From the NCBI GenBank assembly GCA_011109175.1, contig RDEW01000009.1:702875-766874 (forward strand): a stretch of DNA of 64,000 nucleotides, read 5' to 3'. The first letter of the stretch is position 1. Each line of letters starts with the position of its first letter. The notes under the pieces were generated by a model. The model saw only the letters and a program-made list of their open reading frames with translations, did not search any database and was not told the origin of the DNA. Shown here piece by piece: positions 1-11,050 of this stretch. Origin of the DNA: Dicyema japonicum. Taxonomy: Eukaryota > Dicyemida > Rhombozoa > Dicyemidae. Position numbers and translations under genes: made by a program.

Positions 1-350
1 ACATTATATAAACTTGTTACCAAATGTGTTAATTCCAAACACTCAGATTTTGTGGATTCTTTTGGTCTATTATCTGACAATCAGCTGAGGACGAGGAAAC
101 ATTGTCAGGGCGCTAAAGAACAGGCCCTTATTAATGAATGCTAAAATAAGGAATATGGAAACGCCCTTTATTCTGCTTGGGTTGATGTGAAGAAGGCCTT
201 TGATTCTGTTGACCATGAATTTTTAATTCATGTATTGGACTGTTCAGGAAAACCTCGTTGGAATGTTAACTTTGTAGAGACCATAGTCAAGAAGTGGACT
301 GTAGATCTCTACTTAGATGGAAGAAGAATTGGTTCTGTAAACGTGGGACG
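1..350 (+). pseudogene. Reverse transcriptase fragment, R4/Dong-like non-LTR element
   Basis: One frame runs from the window edge through fingers-to-palm residues of a reverse transcriptase. It contains a conserved block reading NQLRTRKHCQGAKEQALIN, then VDVKKAFDSVDHEFL, which includes the first catalytic Asp region. An in-frame TAA at 142-144 interrupts it, and homology fades after about 350. The QGAKEQALIN signature is known from a family of non-LTR elements related to R4/Dong. C-terminal pieces that could belong to the same family lie at 46422-46895 and 62030-62140. The 5' part is cut by the window edge. Exact clade assignment is inference. Confidence 0.6.
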
Positions 351-679
351 TGTATTTTCGCGTGCATGTGGTCTAGCTTCTGCGATGGGTCTGTCGCAAG
401 CTTCGACAAACGACGCTGAGTCTTTTCTGGGACCTCTACAGCCAGGATTTATTAGGCATGTGTTCTCAATTCGGTTAACCGACTGCTATACTGTTATGCT
501 GATTTTTCAGCCCGCATTTGTTGTGCATGTATCCTCAATTGCATTAAACGATCACTGTGTTGCTTCATAGTTTCATTTAATCGGGCATTTTTCATTGCAA
601 TTCTCATTTTTTGAGTGCGATCTGTAAAAATAATTTTCTTTTTCCAAAAGGCATCACAAAAAAATTAAATTAATAGCAT

Positions 680-1063
680 CTAATGCCGAGTATGAGTGGA
701 CAAACGAGCATTGAATCGCTGGAAGATGAGACTCCATCCACCCCGATGGATTCTCCTGAATCTCCTTTTCGCAGAGTTGACAACCGTTGAGATCCACTTG
801 ATCCTGTCACCTGATCGAATCTCAGTGATTAATGCTTTGAGGGACAGCAGATGAGTAGGAACATTTCCCATAGAAGATCGTATGCTAGTTCCATTGGCAT
901 CATGTAGTCCTGAAGACACACTTCTCACTTCTAATTGGTTTCTATCTTCAATATTCTCTGTAAGACAGCCTCCGGATTTGTTTGTAAACTGGTGAAAACA
1001 GATATACACACCAAAGTGTCGCGTCCCGCCCGGGTTACCCATCCAGTGCTGGTTACATTTCAC
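680..1063 (-). other. Uncertain ORF, possibly the finger region of a retroelement
   Basis: A 127-codon open frame begins at GTG; there is no ATG at its start. It has a Cys/His-containing N-terminal part (GTRHFGVYICFHQF) and a basic C-terminus (AKRRFRRIHRGGW). The surroundings are all retroelement debris, so a piece of element ORF is more likely than a host gene. No family is recognised. Confidence 0.2.
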
Positions 1064-1171
1064 CTGTCAATCGACATATCACCTGTCATTCAATCAATAT
1101 TAATTTGTTTCTAATAAAAAATCAAAGAATTTATTTTTTTAAGTCTATATTTTCTTGACTCTAATCATGTT

Positions 1172-1279
1172 GAATATTTTCAATTCTCCTGATCCTACCT
1201 TATTCTGTGATAAAAAAATTAAATAGAATATTTTCAATTCTCCTGATCCTGCCTTATTCTGTGATAAAAAAATTAAATA
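1172..1279. repeat. 54-bp direct tandem repeat, two copies
   Basis: Two adjacent 54-bp units (1172-1225 and 1226-1279) start with GAATATTTTCAATTCTCCTG and end in AAATTAAATA. One difference is visible (CCTACC versus CCTGCC). Confidence 0.9.
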
Positions 1280-1499
1280 AACCTCTAATCGGTTGTTTAC
1301 AAAAAAAGTAATTTTACTTGGCTCTTCATATGGAAATTCAAATTTCTAAATTCCAATAAATTAAAAATATACCTATTGCAGATTTACTTTACAAATAGCA
1401 TATTTGCTGTAAACATCAATGACAGTAAGAATCCATTTATAGCCAACATTTGAATTATTAAATTGTCTAACATCTATGAGGTCTGCCTGGAATCGTTCA

Positions 1500-1745
1500 T
1501 TAGGTCTATTGGCAGTTTAAAGGAGTCTTCCGGACAAGCGCGCGTATAATATTCGACTTCTGCAGTTCTTTGGTGAGGACTGTCTTCGCATGTGAGTTAA
1601 AGTTCAATTGCCTATCGAACATTAGCCCAAGAATTGAAGGAGACCTTGTATTTGGACAGGACCAATAAAAATTCTTGGATCTTCTTTAGAACGACGGTCT
1701 GAAGTGAAAAGTGCACATATTCGGCAAAAAATCCATTAGTTGTAG
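1500..1745 (-). mobile_element. LINE fragment, post-reverse-transcriptase region
   Basis: On the minus strand this matches, with substitutions, the region of the LINE at 26640-27640 that follows the RT active site. Shared pieces include the segment giving FGPSFK-like residues and the stretch rich in ILGV-type LINE motifs. Both ends are truncated and it is non-coding. Confidence 0.6.
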
Positions 1746-1917
1746 AAGAGCAGATGTGTTTAGAAGGAATAAAATTTCAATGTTTTCAAAATATTTCGTT
1801 AAAACGTGGCTTGAAGAACTTTTTTCCATAACATTTTAATTCATCGCTAAGATGAATGATGATAACATTAAAAAGTTCTGTTGTAATGTAAATTCATCTA
1901 CATTTTCAATAATTTCC

Positions 1918-1965
1918 CTTGCGCCTACGACGCTGGAATTCTTGAGTCGTCTAGGGAATCGGATT
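1918..1965 (+). mobile_element. Short tail fragment of RLE-type retroelement
   Basis: About 48 bp closely match 3326-3373 in copy D, the segment encoding ATLEFLSRL. It is flanked by unrelated sequence, so this is a detached scrap of the element's endonuclease tail. Confidence 0.6.
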
Positions 1966-2159
1966 GCGGATTATGAAGTTTCGGTTAATTGAAGCCTGTT
2001 AGTATGGAAACTTCGTAAAATTTTGCTGACTCATCAAAAAATTCGGATTATTGAAGAATTCGGATTATTGAAGTTCGGATTAATGAGGGTTTACTGTATA
2101 TCTGTTTCACTCACTTTTTCGGAAATGTTTTAATTTGTTCAAAACTTTTTATTAAATTA

Positions 2160-3530
2160 AAATCTAAAAAGACTCTGAACCGCTTGTGTCTACTTGACAT
2201 GTATACGTCATTATTCCTTCTGAAAAACAGTCTCAACGTACAGAAGCTTGCATATGTCATGAGGACTGCTCCCTATTTAGCCCTGTGTGACCAACTCGCA
2301 CAGATTAACGGGATCTTCCGTACGACAACAGAGCATATCTTCAACGTCCGCGTGGCGCCATGTGGTGCTGCGTAGTTAATCGGTTGAAGTTTTCTGCTTG
2401 CTTGTCTCTTCCTCTTCTCTCTTCCTATTAGATGGCGTCATGTGATCCACCTGTCTAGGTGACGCCCAGTGCCAGACCGGCACGAAAAAGGATCATTTGC
2501 TCTCCCCCACTCCATTGTATGGGTTTTCACAACTTCATGTAATGGACGTCTTACTTTTTATGCTGATTCCGGATGGACTCTGTTTCTGTAGAAGTGGAAA
2601 CTGGATACACTTAATTAGTGTTTACTTTAACTTCTTTCTCGGTGTATCCGGGGTTAATAAATAAATAAAATAAATAAACGTCCGGTTCGAGGATTACTCG
2701 TGGAATCAAGCCACGCTGCCTGTGAGACTCGGAGGGCTTGGAATCGCAACTCAGTAGACCATTCTCTCCCTGCATACCCTTGTCAAGAGGATTTTACATT
2801 CCCCGCTGAATTCTCTATTGACAAAAACGCCGGCCATGCTCGTGAGGCTTGGAGCCGTGCTTATCAGCTTTCCCTGCCTTCCTCGTTCTCTCAGCGGTGC
2901 CTGGACAATGCTATATACTGTGTTCCACATACGTGCCGAAGCGGAGACCAGATCGATTGTTTTGGCTTACACCCTCTCTCCTGCGAGAAGAGTGCAGGAA
3001 GATTTCCCAGACACATGGCTTTGAATAAAGTCGTTAGGAAAGCTTTGGACGCCATCGAACACCCCTCCATGCTCGAACGTGTCGATTTTTGCAGGCGGGA
3101 CGGGAAACGACCAGATGGGATGGCAATCTTCCCTTTTGAAGCCGGGAAACCTCTTTTCTGGGACGTCACCTGCACCGACACGTTTGCCTCTTGCAACCTA
3201 CTCCAGGGTGCCTCTGGAGCTTGTTCTGCTGATGAGAGGACCGATAGGTTGAAACTGGCAAAGTACACGGTCCTAATCAATGATTTTTTGTTTGTCCTAC
3301 TTGGTGTTGAGACGTCTGGTTCCCTTGCCCCTGCGACGCTGGAATTCTTGAGTCGTCTAGAGAATCGAATCGTTATACGATCAGGAGACCCTTGTGAGCG
3401 AAGCTTGTTATTTGAGCGAATCTCGCTCGCCATCCTGAGAGGGAATAGCCACGCAATCAGGGCTCCCGCTTTATGACCATTTACTCTCTTTTCTTTACTA
3501 AATAAAATTAAAATCTTATGAATTTGATGA
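2160..3530 (+). pseudogene. RLE-type non-LTR retroelement copy D (RT thumb to endonuclease end), split by a SINE
   Basis: The first part (2160-2350) encodes the thumb region (FLLKNSLNVQKLAYVMRTAP). After a SINE at 2351-2676 the frame resumes with YSWNQATLPVRLGGLGI and meets a stop near 2756. It then runs through a Cys/His knuckle (C-G-D, GLHPLSCEKSAGRFPRH) into a PD-(D/E)XK-type endonuclease with KRPDGMAIFPFEAGK followed by FWDVTCTDTF. The end is ILRGNSHAIRAPAL and a stop at about 3474. The knuckle plus 'RPDG...WDVT' pair is characteristic of a widespread animal non-LTR family with a C-terminal restriction-like endonuclease. The 5' part is missing, with only an in-frame stop and the SINE breaking the rest. 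Confidence 0.85.
2351..2676 (+). mobile_element. SINE-2 copy inserted in retroelement copy D
   Basis: The 326-bp insert is flanked by the direct repeat AACGTCCG (2343-2350 and 2677-2684). Removing it joins IFNV to RFEDYSWNQ in frame. The body contains the family hallmarks 'GCGTCATGTGATCCACCTGTCT' (split here for length) and a 3' tail CGGTGTATCCGGGGTTAATA followed by (AAAT)n. The family recurs at 10305, 23025, 48345, 48700, 51530, 51770 and 53500. Confidence 0.85.
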
Positions 3531-3614
3531 TATTGACCGTCAAAAACGGCAACTGCTCACGACCCTCAGGTTACAACTCAAGCCTGCAAATAAATAAAGG
3601 TTATATTTAAACAG

Positions 3615-3868
3615 GATGACTTTTGGGAGAGTACTTCAGTCAATTTCAAAGGAACTGATGATCTTCCAGTTCCATAAAAAATCTGGAAAAACAGTCAGCT
3701 ATATGTTTGTGGAGGTCGGGGATTCTGAGAATAATTAAATCAAGGAAATGGCTACAATCGCAGGATTTCTTGTCTCTAAATATGGAATTGCCGACAAGGA
3801 CAACATGGATTGTCGTCACTCGTCAAGTAATTCCCTTAATGATTAGTTTAAGGACTGAACGTGTTAAA
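3615..3868 (+). CDS. Possible small host gene, one or two introns
   Basis: From ATG 3615 the frame reads MTFGRVLQSISKELMIFQF, then to SYMFVE. A 30-nt GT-AG intron (gtcggg...atcaag, about 3714-3743) joins it to EMATIAGFLVSKYGIADKD and a stop near 3868, about 69 residues in total. A 21-nt GT-AG segment upstream (gtactt...caaag) could be a second intron, because its removal also keeps the frame. The intron size matches the confirmed genes here. No family is recognised, and it could instead be the last exons of a gene damaged by copy D upstream. It lies tail to tail with the ubiquitin-fold gene. Confidence 0.3.
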
Positions 3869-3908
3869 AGGTCATATTTATTATTAAAATAATTAATATT
3901 CGTTATCA

Positions 3909-5287
3909 CTAAGTAAAAGCAATTGGTCGATCACCAAAATCAGATGAATCTTCATTTTTCTTAGTAAAGGATAAATTATCATCGTCTGAAAATTCTCCCT
4001 TCGATATCCTCAAATTTAGAGAAGTAGTATTTCCGTAGTTAAATGAGTCATCGGACATTTTATCAAACTTAGAATCTGAGCCTATCATAGTTACAATTTC
4101 ATGGTAGTCCGGCACACCACATAAGACTACAAATAGTAAAAAATCATACTTGGAACCAAAAATAGCAGATTTCCAGGTTTAATATTAGATTCCTGTATAG
4201 TTCCACTTTTTGGGAGTTGAACTCCGTTGAAAATAAGTCTATTTCTGGACGAAGATATTTCTACGTTGAGAGACATCCGCAGTCTTAGTTTGTGAGTAAT
4301 GAGGCACAGTGGCATGGCAATGTCCAAGCAAGAAATTAGACGGCAAATGTTGCTTCGAGTACGAACGTAAACGTGTATTAATTCATTCCGACAACTCTCT
4401 TCTGATTTATTATAAAGTCGAAGTATTGACCCGGTTCCAAGTTCCTCCACGCGTAGAAAAAACAGCAGAGATTCCGAAAAGGTCTTCAGATCCTCCTAAA
4501 AGTCAATAATTTTGGAAAAACCCATTTAGAATTTAAAATGAGGCGGCCGTCCTTAGTATAAGGCAAAGGGAAGTTAGATCTTCGATGAGTTTGGAAAACT
4601 GAAGGAATGGAAGAAGCTTTCGTATATCAAAGTATCATCGATTCCTATAATTTGGAAGGATTTGCTTGGAATTAAGCATAGTCGGTATTTTCTTTCCTCA
4701 TTCTCGAAAAATCCGAATTCACTAAGTTTGTTAGTAAAAAACTTACTATAGTTGTTTGTCGTCGTCTTTGATGGAAAAGACTGTTTCAATCCCCTGATTG
4801 GCTTGAAGTCTGGGAGTAGGAAAAGTTGTATGAAGGATGTCAAAATTAGCAGTATCGACAATATGATTGGATAATCGAAGGTAATGAACAATCGATGCCC
4901 TGAGTTCTCGCACTGTGCTTATGTCAGTCAAATCATCAACGTTGAAAGTAACCCCCTGACAACCAGGAAGGTAGCTTTTGACCATGAACTGTTAACTTTT
5001 AAAAGATTTCCTTACTTTAAGGGACAACATTTCTTCAAGGGATGGAGCAAAGGAGCATTTAATTTGTCCGTCTATAGATGATGTCGGACTAATCGGCATT
5101 CCAGAGGAGATCGTTCGACAACTCCTCCCTTTTAAGATAAGTCGTTCTAAAAAAGTAACATATTGGATAAGATAAATTGTCAGTTTAGTGTCACATAGCA
5201 ACAAACCATCCATAAAAAGTATGCTAATACGGCCAACCACTATACACGCTCGATAGAAGCGGGGAATTGATTTTTTACATGATTTAC
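3909..5287 (-). CDS. Multi-exon gene with ubiquitin-fold segments (function unassigned)
   Basis: Minus-strand exons joined by small GT-AG introns give one continuous protein. Clear junctions are a 27-nt intron at about 4992-5018 (SLK to FMVKSYLPG), a 25-nt intron at about 4723-4747 and a 23-nt intron (gtatga...tgtag, 4128-4150) joining LLFLVP to ILCGVPDYHE. Segment 1 (VTFNVDDLTDISTVRELRAS) and segment 2 (RLIFNGVQLPKSGTIQESN, then IKPGNLLFLV) look like ubiquitin-like beta-grasp halves. EFGFFENEERKYRLCLIPS recalls the F0/F1 part of FERM proteins such as talin. The acidic tail ends DSSDFGDRPIAFT. A probable ATG is at 5287 (MAVNHVKNQFPASIER), but exons between 5050 and 5260 are ambiguous. A scaffold or ubiquitin-fold adaptor is plausible; no name is justified. 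Confidence 0.5.
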
Positions 5288-5347
5288 AGCCATTATTGAC
5301 AGTTTGAACAATGCATTAATATAAATGCCCAGCATTTGATCGATTAA

Positions 5348-5560
5348 CTAATAAATACTTGAATAATGAGGACCAATCTTGAGTTCAGCTGAACAATCTT
5401 GAGAATTTTTGTTAATAAGCTTCAAGGTATGCGGGCCCTTTTTTGAGATAACTGCATTTTCATTTACAACTTCGACTTCTTTAGAGTCTTCTGTGATTTG
5501 CATGTAATATCCATTGTCGTGAACTGAGGTTACATTAATATTATTATTCAGGACAAACAT
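5348..5560 (-). CDS. Hypothetical 70-residue protein
   Basis: An ATG-initiated frame (MFVLNNNINVTSVHDNGYY) with balanced, non-repetitive composition ends KIGPHYSSIY. It lies just upstream of the ubiquitin-fold gene on the same strand and might be an upstream exon, but no GT-AG intron that I tried joins the two in frame. No family, signal peptide or membrane segment is seen. Confidence 0.3.
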   Translation of the reverse strand: MFVLNNNINVTSVHDNGYYMQITEDSKEVEVVNENAVISKKGPHTLKLINKNSQDCSAELKIGPHYSSIY

Positions 5561-5569
5561 CTTAACTTT

Positions 5570-6250
5570 GAATAACTTTTAAACAGTCGAACTATCAGGT
5601 TTATTTCATTACTAACGTATACGAGACTTTTAACGTCAATATTTTGCGTTGGGTGATTGCGGTTTAAAATTCAAGAACCACAGATATTTCTAAGTTAGAA
5701 TCAAAACTCAGTTTAGCAGTGAAGACTACATTTATTATGGTGGTCTCTTATACTCTGAAATTGATGACGTAAATCTTCTATGACGAAATTAAGTTAAATG
5801 CCAAAAATAAAGTACATACAGTAATTTATCGCATTATTAATATGCACTAAATGAACTATGAAACAGTGCAATCTGCAATTATGAATAAAAATTAGACAAA
5901 TTTTAATTTTTGCTGTTAATTTTGTAATGAAAGTTTCCGCCAACGGACGCAACCTAAGAAATCGCCAAATTTGGAATGAAAATCAGAAGAATCTGTTGTT
6001 TATTAAGTCTAAAAATTATTTTTTCGATTATTATTGAATCTACGCATTTTTATAATTAGCCTATTGGTACGAATTCACATAAAAATTGATTTTTAGAATT
6101 TTAAAGTTTTTCGCAATTCAAGCATAAATAAAGGTAAGAATGATATACACCATTCTAGCAGTAAATCAAATATAACCAATATTTTGAATGACGTTAGTTA
6201 AAAGTACATTTACCACTATAATGAAAAATGATAACATAAGAATTTAGGTG
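5570..6250. other. AT-rich stretch, no gene seen
   Basis: High A+T sequence without a credible open frame or a recognisable repeat; it separates two short hypothetical ORFs of opposite strand. Confidence 0.5.
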
Positions 6251-6254
6251 AACA

Positions 6255-6503
6255 ATGTATAAATATAAACGCGGCAGACAAGGTGGAGGTCGGGAAAATC
6301 AGAAATATGGATCACTTAACGATAACTACCATTTCAATCCTATTTTGATGGAGACTTTCGAGGTCAAGGGAGAAAAGACGGACACATTTCTCTCCAGAGA
6401 TGCGAGCCCCTGGTTGAGACAAAATGGCGGTGACCAGAGTGAACGCCTTCGTAATCCTAGCCTATTAACTAAAAGACTTCAGTTGTTTTCTTTTTTTAAA
6501 TAA
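6255..6503 (+). CDS. Hypothetical 82-residue basic protein
   Basis: ATG-initiated (MYKYKRGRQGGGRENQKYG), with a GGG/Arg-rich start reminiscent of RNA-binding tails, then a hydrophilic middle (NPILMETFEVKGEKTDTFL) and the end LTKRLQLFSFFK. Its composition is markedly less AT-biased than its flanks, and an AATAAA-like signal (AAATAAATATT) follows the stop at once. No homologue is recognised and the exon structure is untested. Confidence 0.35.
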   Translation: MYKYKRGRQGGGRENQKYGSLNDNYHFNPILMETFEVKGEKTDTFLSRDASPWLRQNGGDQSERLRNPSLLTKRLQLFSFFK

Positions 6504-6509
6504 ATATTC

Positions 6510-9250
6510 CAGTTTTAGAATTTAAGTTTTATTAATTTTTCTGACATCTTATACTGAGTATTCGTGAAATTATCAGTTTTTAGTCTCAGCTTTGGGTATT
6601 AAAATTTAAGAATTCAATTTATTTCGTTATTTTAAAAATTATAAAATTTCGAAAATCATTAAGTACTTCACTTAGTATCATGATTGATTTTTTATTTAAG
6701 TGGATAACAATAATCCTTCATTAAGTTTATCAGAAATATTGTTGAGTTCATTCTTTCTGAAGCCTGCTTTCATTAAGAATCACCCAAACTAAATTAAAAA
6801 GAAAACGTGTTCTTATGGTGCTTACTCTAGCGAAGAATTATTCGAGAAAGAAGTTGTCGAACGAATGTGGCTCATGTACACGCTATTCTGCATAAATCTA
6901 AGGTAACGAGGAATGGTAGGAAGTTTAGAAGTTGAGATGGATGTGAGTTTGTTGCTGGTTAAATCATCTCCGGGTGTAGAGTGCCATTTTCTTTTCCACA
7001 TTATATCGGAACTCCGGAAGAGTTTCTAATTACAGCTTCGAACATTCGATGCAGGAGATCATCCCTATTATGATCCCTAATGCCTCCCGTCATGTTTTTG
7101 CCTCTGCTCCCCCGTCCTGTGTTTGAAAAAGTTATTCTCAATAGCTCAAAAAGAGATTGATGATGTTTTTCTTCAAGTACCCTTGCTGGGTCTACAAACG
7201 AAGTCTACTCTTCCTTTGTAAAAACCGCCTTTGTCAAGCCTAATGAAAGCACTTTTTACTACCTTTATGGAACCTTGGTAGGCATTAGCCGCAAAATTAT
7301 TTCTATTCTTAGGTACTCACTAATTCCTATTATCAAACAGTCGTCCTCGAAGCCTGAAAGGTCTCTTTTACGCGTTAGAAAAGATTTGAAAGAAGAGGAT
7401 CTGACTGCCGCAGTACTGACTGTGTGTATCTATTCTAACCCAATGAATTGCTCTCCAGAGACAGTTTTTTTCTGACAGTAAATATATCCTACTTGCCTGA
7501 AAAAAAACATCGAAAATTTATCCTTTTGTCATAATCGAATTCCCCCCTCCCCCTTCGCTTTTTGGCATTGTCTTTGATATTATAATTATAGACCTCTGAT
7601 CTCTGAAATAAAGGAATCTTTGGGTGACAAAAGATCCATTCTGATTTTTCTGGACAGCCACGTTGGATTTTTATGCTCAAAAACTTCCTCTTATTTGCTA
7701 AAATTCTTTTCAACCTCCGAAGTTCCTTTTTTATGATTAATAAGATCTTCTATCTCTTCTCGACGGTGTAATTACGTCATCCGTTGGAGTGATTTTAATA
7801 TAAATTTCGATGATTCTGGATGGCTTCAGGTAACTATTCCTTTTGTTTTAGATGGGATGGGTCTTTTTATACCTTCGGACGCTACATTGAATGCATAATT
7901 GTCCTCTTTCTGTTCGTCAAAGAATTCGGTAGGTACTGAACGAAAATTTCGCAGTGGACGCTGAATCAATCCTTATGGTTATCATCCCCTGTTATGCAAG
8001 TTGAGTGAAGGCCGTTTCCCAAGGCGTGCCCGCTAAAAATTTGTTTTTTTTGCCAGCCATCATTGCCTTTTGGAGCTCATTGGTCTCTCCCGGAGCGATG
8101 ACAAAATCGAATCTGCCCTTTCGTCTGAATTCAAAGACGCTCCTCTATGATCATACATTTTGATTCATGGTTTTCAGGGATGTCATGAAAGCAATGGAGG
8201 TACCAAGTTTGTCTAGTTTCTTGAGAGATTATTACTATACTTAGCCAAAATCACCATAATATAAGCAAATTCTGGGGGAAGGCCATTAGGTGATCCCAAA
8301 CCTTTTCAGTATCGACATTAACTTTTCCCGGTGTTTCTCTCGGAAACCAAAGCATGTATGCCCGTTTATGGGCGATTTTTCACGATTTTTCAAATCAGGA
8401 AGATATTCAAGTATAGATTGGATTCAAAATCCAAAATACCAAACAAAAATGGTGGTGGTATAAAAATGATATTTTTTTATCATCAAACTGGCGTTATGAG
8501 ACACATTGGAATGGTCCTCGATTTAGTAGAGACTGAAAATTAACTTTCTCAAAAAATAGTTACCATACCATGGTTTTAAAATTATTTTATTTTTTTCAAT
8601 ATCAATAATATTGATTTGAATTAATAATGAAGATTAACCAAAATTAAAGCCACTTAAAATTGTCTTATTTGGAGTGCTTCCCTTTTTGGTATTTTGAAAA
8701 TTTAGCTGTAACATAGATCAATTAGTAGGATGGAAAAAATTTACACCCCAAAATGTTAGCTTCATAAAATCATGCTTAGTAAGAGTATGAATTAATTCTA
8801 AATTTCTTTTAAATAAACGTTGGGTTGATAAATCATAAATTGGCAGTGAATGAGATAAAACCTTACACGGGAGTTAACAAACTGCGAGTGAAGCTACCAA
8901 CGTGCTATTAGTCAAATAATATAGAACGCCTTTCAAAATATTATCACGATAATGAAATTAATAAAAAAGTGAATATTATTAATAAACTCTCCCAGAAAAT
9001 CATAAATTAATAAAGTTTTCCTCGTGCGACGTTCATATCCTATTAAACATTTTCTTCCGAGCTGATTCCATATTTAATTTGTAGCCTCTCACTATTGCAA
9101 CAGAGATCAACTGGAGTAGCCACCGGTCTCACGTGCGTCGTGGCTTTTTAGTGTAGCTAAAGCTTCCAAGTTTCTTTAGGAAGCGAAGCGATTTTCCACT
9201 TATTCCTGATTTACTGGGGATAAATTAACTGATTTTTATATGGTTTAATT
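6510..9250. other. AT-rich intergenic sequence with faint repeat debris
   Basis: Several short open frames occur (for example around 7275-7475, 7489-7713 and 8331-8543), but none shows a domain, a compositional shift or consistent small-intron joins. GC-richer pockets around 6890-7130 and 7860-8300 may be decayed LINE sequence, but I cannot align them to the elements found elsewhere. Confidence 0.4.
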
Positions 9251-9289
9251 TTAATTTGTAGCCCAGCAATTCTATCCGAGACGGACCTT

Positions 9290-9600
9290 ACCCGGGATAT
9301 GTGATCTTGCATTTTGCGATGGATTCCAACTCCAAGTCCATAGTGACGACGGGTTGTTGGGAGGGTAATCAGGCACTAAATTCCAATTTGCAATGTCTTG
9401 TAGTCTAGTATTTTCATCTCCTGTAGGCAACATATGGATAGCTTGTATCGCTCCAGGTCTCGTGCGAGCTAAAGTTTTTTGTACATAGGATTGAGCTCTC
9501 AGATATTTAGGGTGTCAAGATAGAACGGGCTGATAGATATTAAACGTGAAAAGAAATTGTGCAAGAGAGGCACGTCACCACCTCAACCAAGAAATGAATA
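9290..9600 (-). mobile_element. 5' end of an APE-type LINE (endonuclease fragment)
   Basis: On the minus strand it begins at about 9592 with TTGGTTGAGGTGGTGACG, a 5' start motif shared with 25161-25178 and 39165-39181. The following frame contains RDLERYKLSICCLQEMKIL and, after shifts, RRHYGLGVGIHRKMQDHI. These correspond to the 'I.LQET' and 'GVG..I' parts of an apurinic endonuclease domain. It ends abruptly near 9290. Frameshifted and dead. Confidence 0.65.
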
Positions 9601-9627
9601 TATCGTTTTAAATGTATAAGCAATTAG

Positions 9628-10051
9628 TTACAATTTATTATGGTTGTAATAAGTCACGATGGAAGCAATTAGTATAGCAATGTTGATTCCTAGTATTATT
9701 TGAATTGTCTTAGATTTTTCAAATATTTCTAAATTCATTGAATAAATTGTCCCGTTATTTGATGACGCCGTAGTTTTGTGGCTTAATCGACACCATATTT
9801 TCTGGAAAGGACTACTACATCTGTAATAAGGAATAATATTCACACCGACAAATATTCTTAGTACAATTATTTGAACAACTTTTAGCCATTTTTTCAGAAC
9901 AAGAAAATATTTTTACATTGTTTAGATTATTTCCAATCTAAATAGTTTATAATTCATCCTTACTTACCCTAGTTGTATATTCACTACTATTTTTAATCTG
10001 ATCGGCTTTAACTATGAACAGAGTTATGAAATGTACTGCTACAAGTCGCAT
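9628..10051 (-). CDS. Signal-peptide, six-Cys, single-pass membrane protein (three exons)
   Basis: Exons 10051-9968, 9937-9846 and 9820-9628 are joined by GT-AG introns of 30 and 25 nt, giving 122 residues. The N-terminus MRLVAVHFITLFIVKADQ looks like a signal peptide. Residues 41-69 hold six cysteines (C41, C49, C53, C58, C60, C69), followed by a Ser/Thr/Asn linker. A hydrophobic segment IILGINIAILIASIVTYY (about 100-117) ends five residues before the stop, so it is either a membrane anchor or a lipid-anchor signal. This predicts a small surface or secreted protein. No known Cys-rich family fits the spacing C-x7-C-x3-C-x4-C-x-C-x8-C with certainty. The joins are convincing because both introns fit in phase and the first frame meets a stop if intron 1 is retained. 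Confidence 0.7.
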
Positions 10052-10304
10052 AATAAAAAAATGGAGTTATTTTGCTTAAATATGATTAAATCTCATGAGA
10101 ATACATTGATTAATTGATAAATATGATTTGGTTGGAAGGCCTGGCTCACCTGAATTTTTTTCATTCCGACTATGCCGGTGTTTTTCTGGTTCAATAAATT
10201 TACTTTAAATTTAAAAAGCAGGTGATTCAACATGCATTAAGTTAAATTAGCGGCTTTGGATAATCTCTGTGGCTATGTTCCATTAAAGCAGACTCAGAGA
10301 TCCA

Positions 10305-10560
10305 CTAATTTATTTATTTAATAACCCCGGATATATCGGAAAAGGTATATCCATTTCCCACGGTAGCAGTAAGACACATCTATTTCCAAGTATCAGGTCC
10401 ATCCATGTTCGCCATTGTTGGTAACCTCTCTACTGAAGTAGGAGGTAGATGAATACTTTTGGGCTAGGCACTGGGGTCTCCTGAGACAGATGGATTACAT
10501 GACGCCTCTTGAAGAAGTCACAAATTAGAAAAGAATCCATCGACCAAGTAGATAGTGGTT
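10305..10560 (-). mobile_element. SINE-2 copy
   Basis: The reverse orientation shows the family tail (GATATATCCGGGGTTATTAA) and body (GCGTCATGTAATCCATCTGTC). The head, near 10530-10560, is degenerate. Confidence 0.7.
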
Positions 10561-10589
10561 ACCAATTGAACTCAAGTAAAAACGATGAC

Positions 10590-11050
10590 TTCTAAAATTT
10601 CTTACTGAGGGGATTTATGGTAGAATGTTAGTAGAAAAAAAACAAAGAAATTTCGAGCCTAACATTCCCTCCAAACCACCATTCATATTCAAAACAGATA
10701 TGAAGTAATAGAGTCGTTCCGATTCAAATTCCGCTACCGTCAAATTGTGATCAAAGGAGGTTTATGGAAAGCACTTGAAATTTTTTGGATGAGATTCTGA
10801 GGTCTCTGAAGTCCACCGATAGTCCCGGAGAGGAGAAAACTTCTTGTAGAATCAATGATAATTCGTCCGGTGGAGGGAGCCAAAATCCCGATTCGTCTCT
10901 TAGGAGGAGGAAGTGCCCAGAATTTAAGTGTTCTAGGGTCCTCTTTGTTTCTCTGTCGATTGTATTCTCCGAGTCATCCACCAGTGGGGGAGGACCATAA
11001 ATTAGATCGTTCCAAACCAGTCTTCAGATAGTAGAGATGCGGTCACATAT
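10590..11050 (-). other. Possible minus-strand coding fragment
   Basis: An open frame preceded by GPPPLVDDSENTIDRETKR and containing FLLLRDESGFWLPPPDEL runs to a stop near 10751. In another frame downstream, HNLTVAEFESERLYYFIS follows. The composition looks coding, but no family, start or splice join can be fixed. It lies head to head with CCT5, about 300 bp away. A decayed element or a broken gene are both possible. Confidence 0.25.

Noticed and set aside
187-570. Host protein from the 127-codon frame
   Set aside because: The first half is reverse transcriptase and the rest runs into unrelated, repetitive sequence after the element breaks.
2891-3433. 180-codon minus-strand frame
   Set aside because: Antisense of the copy D endonuclease; no motif of its own.
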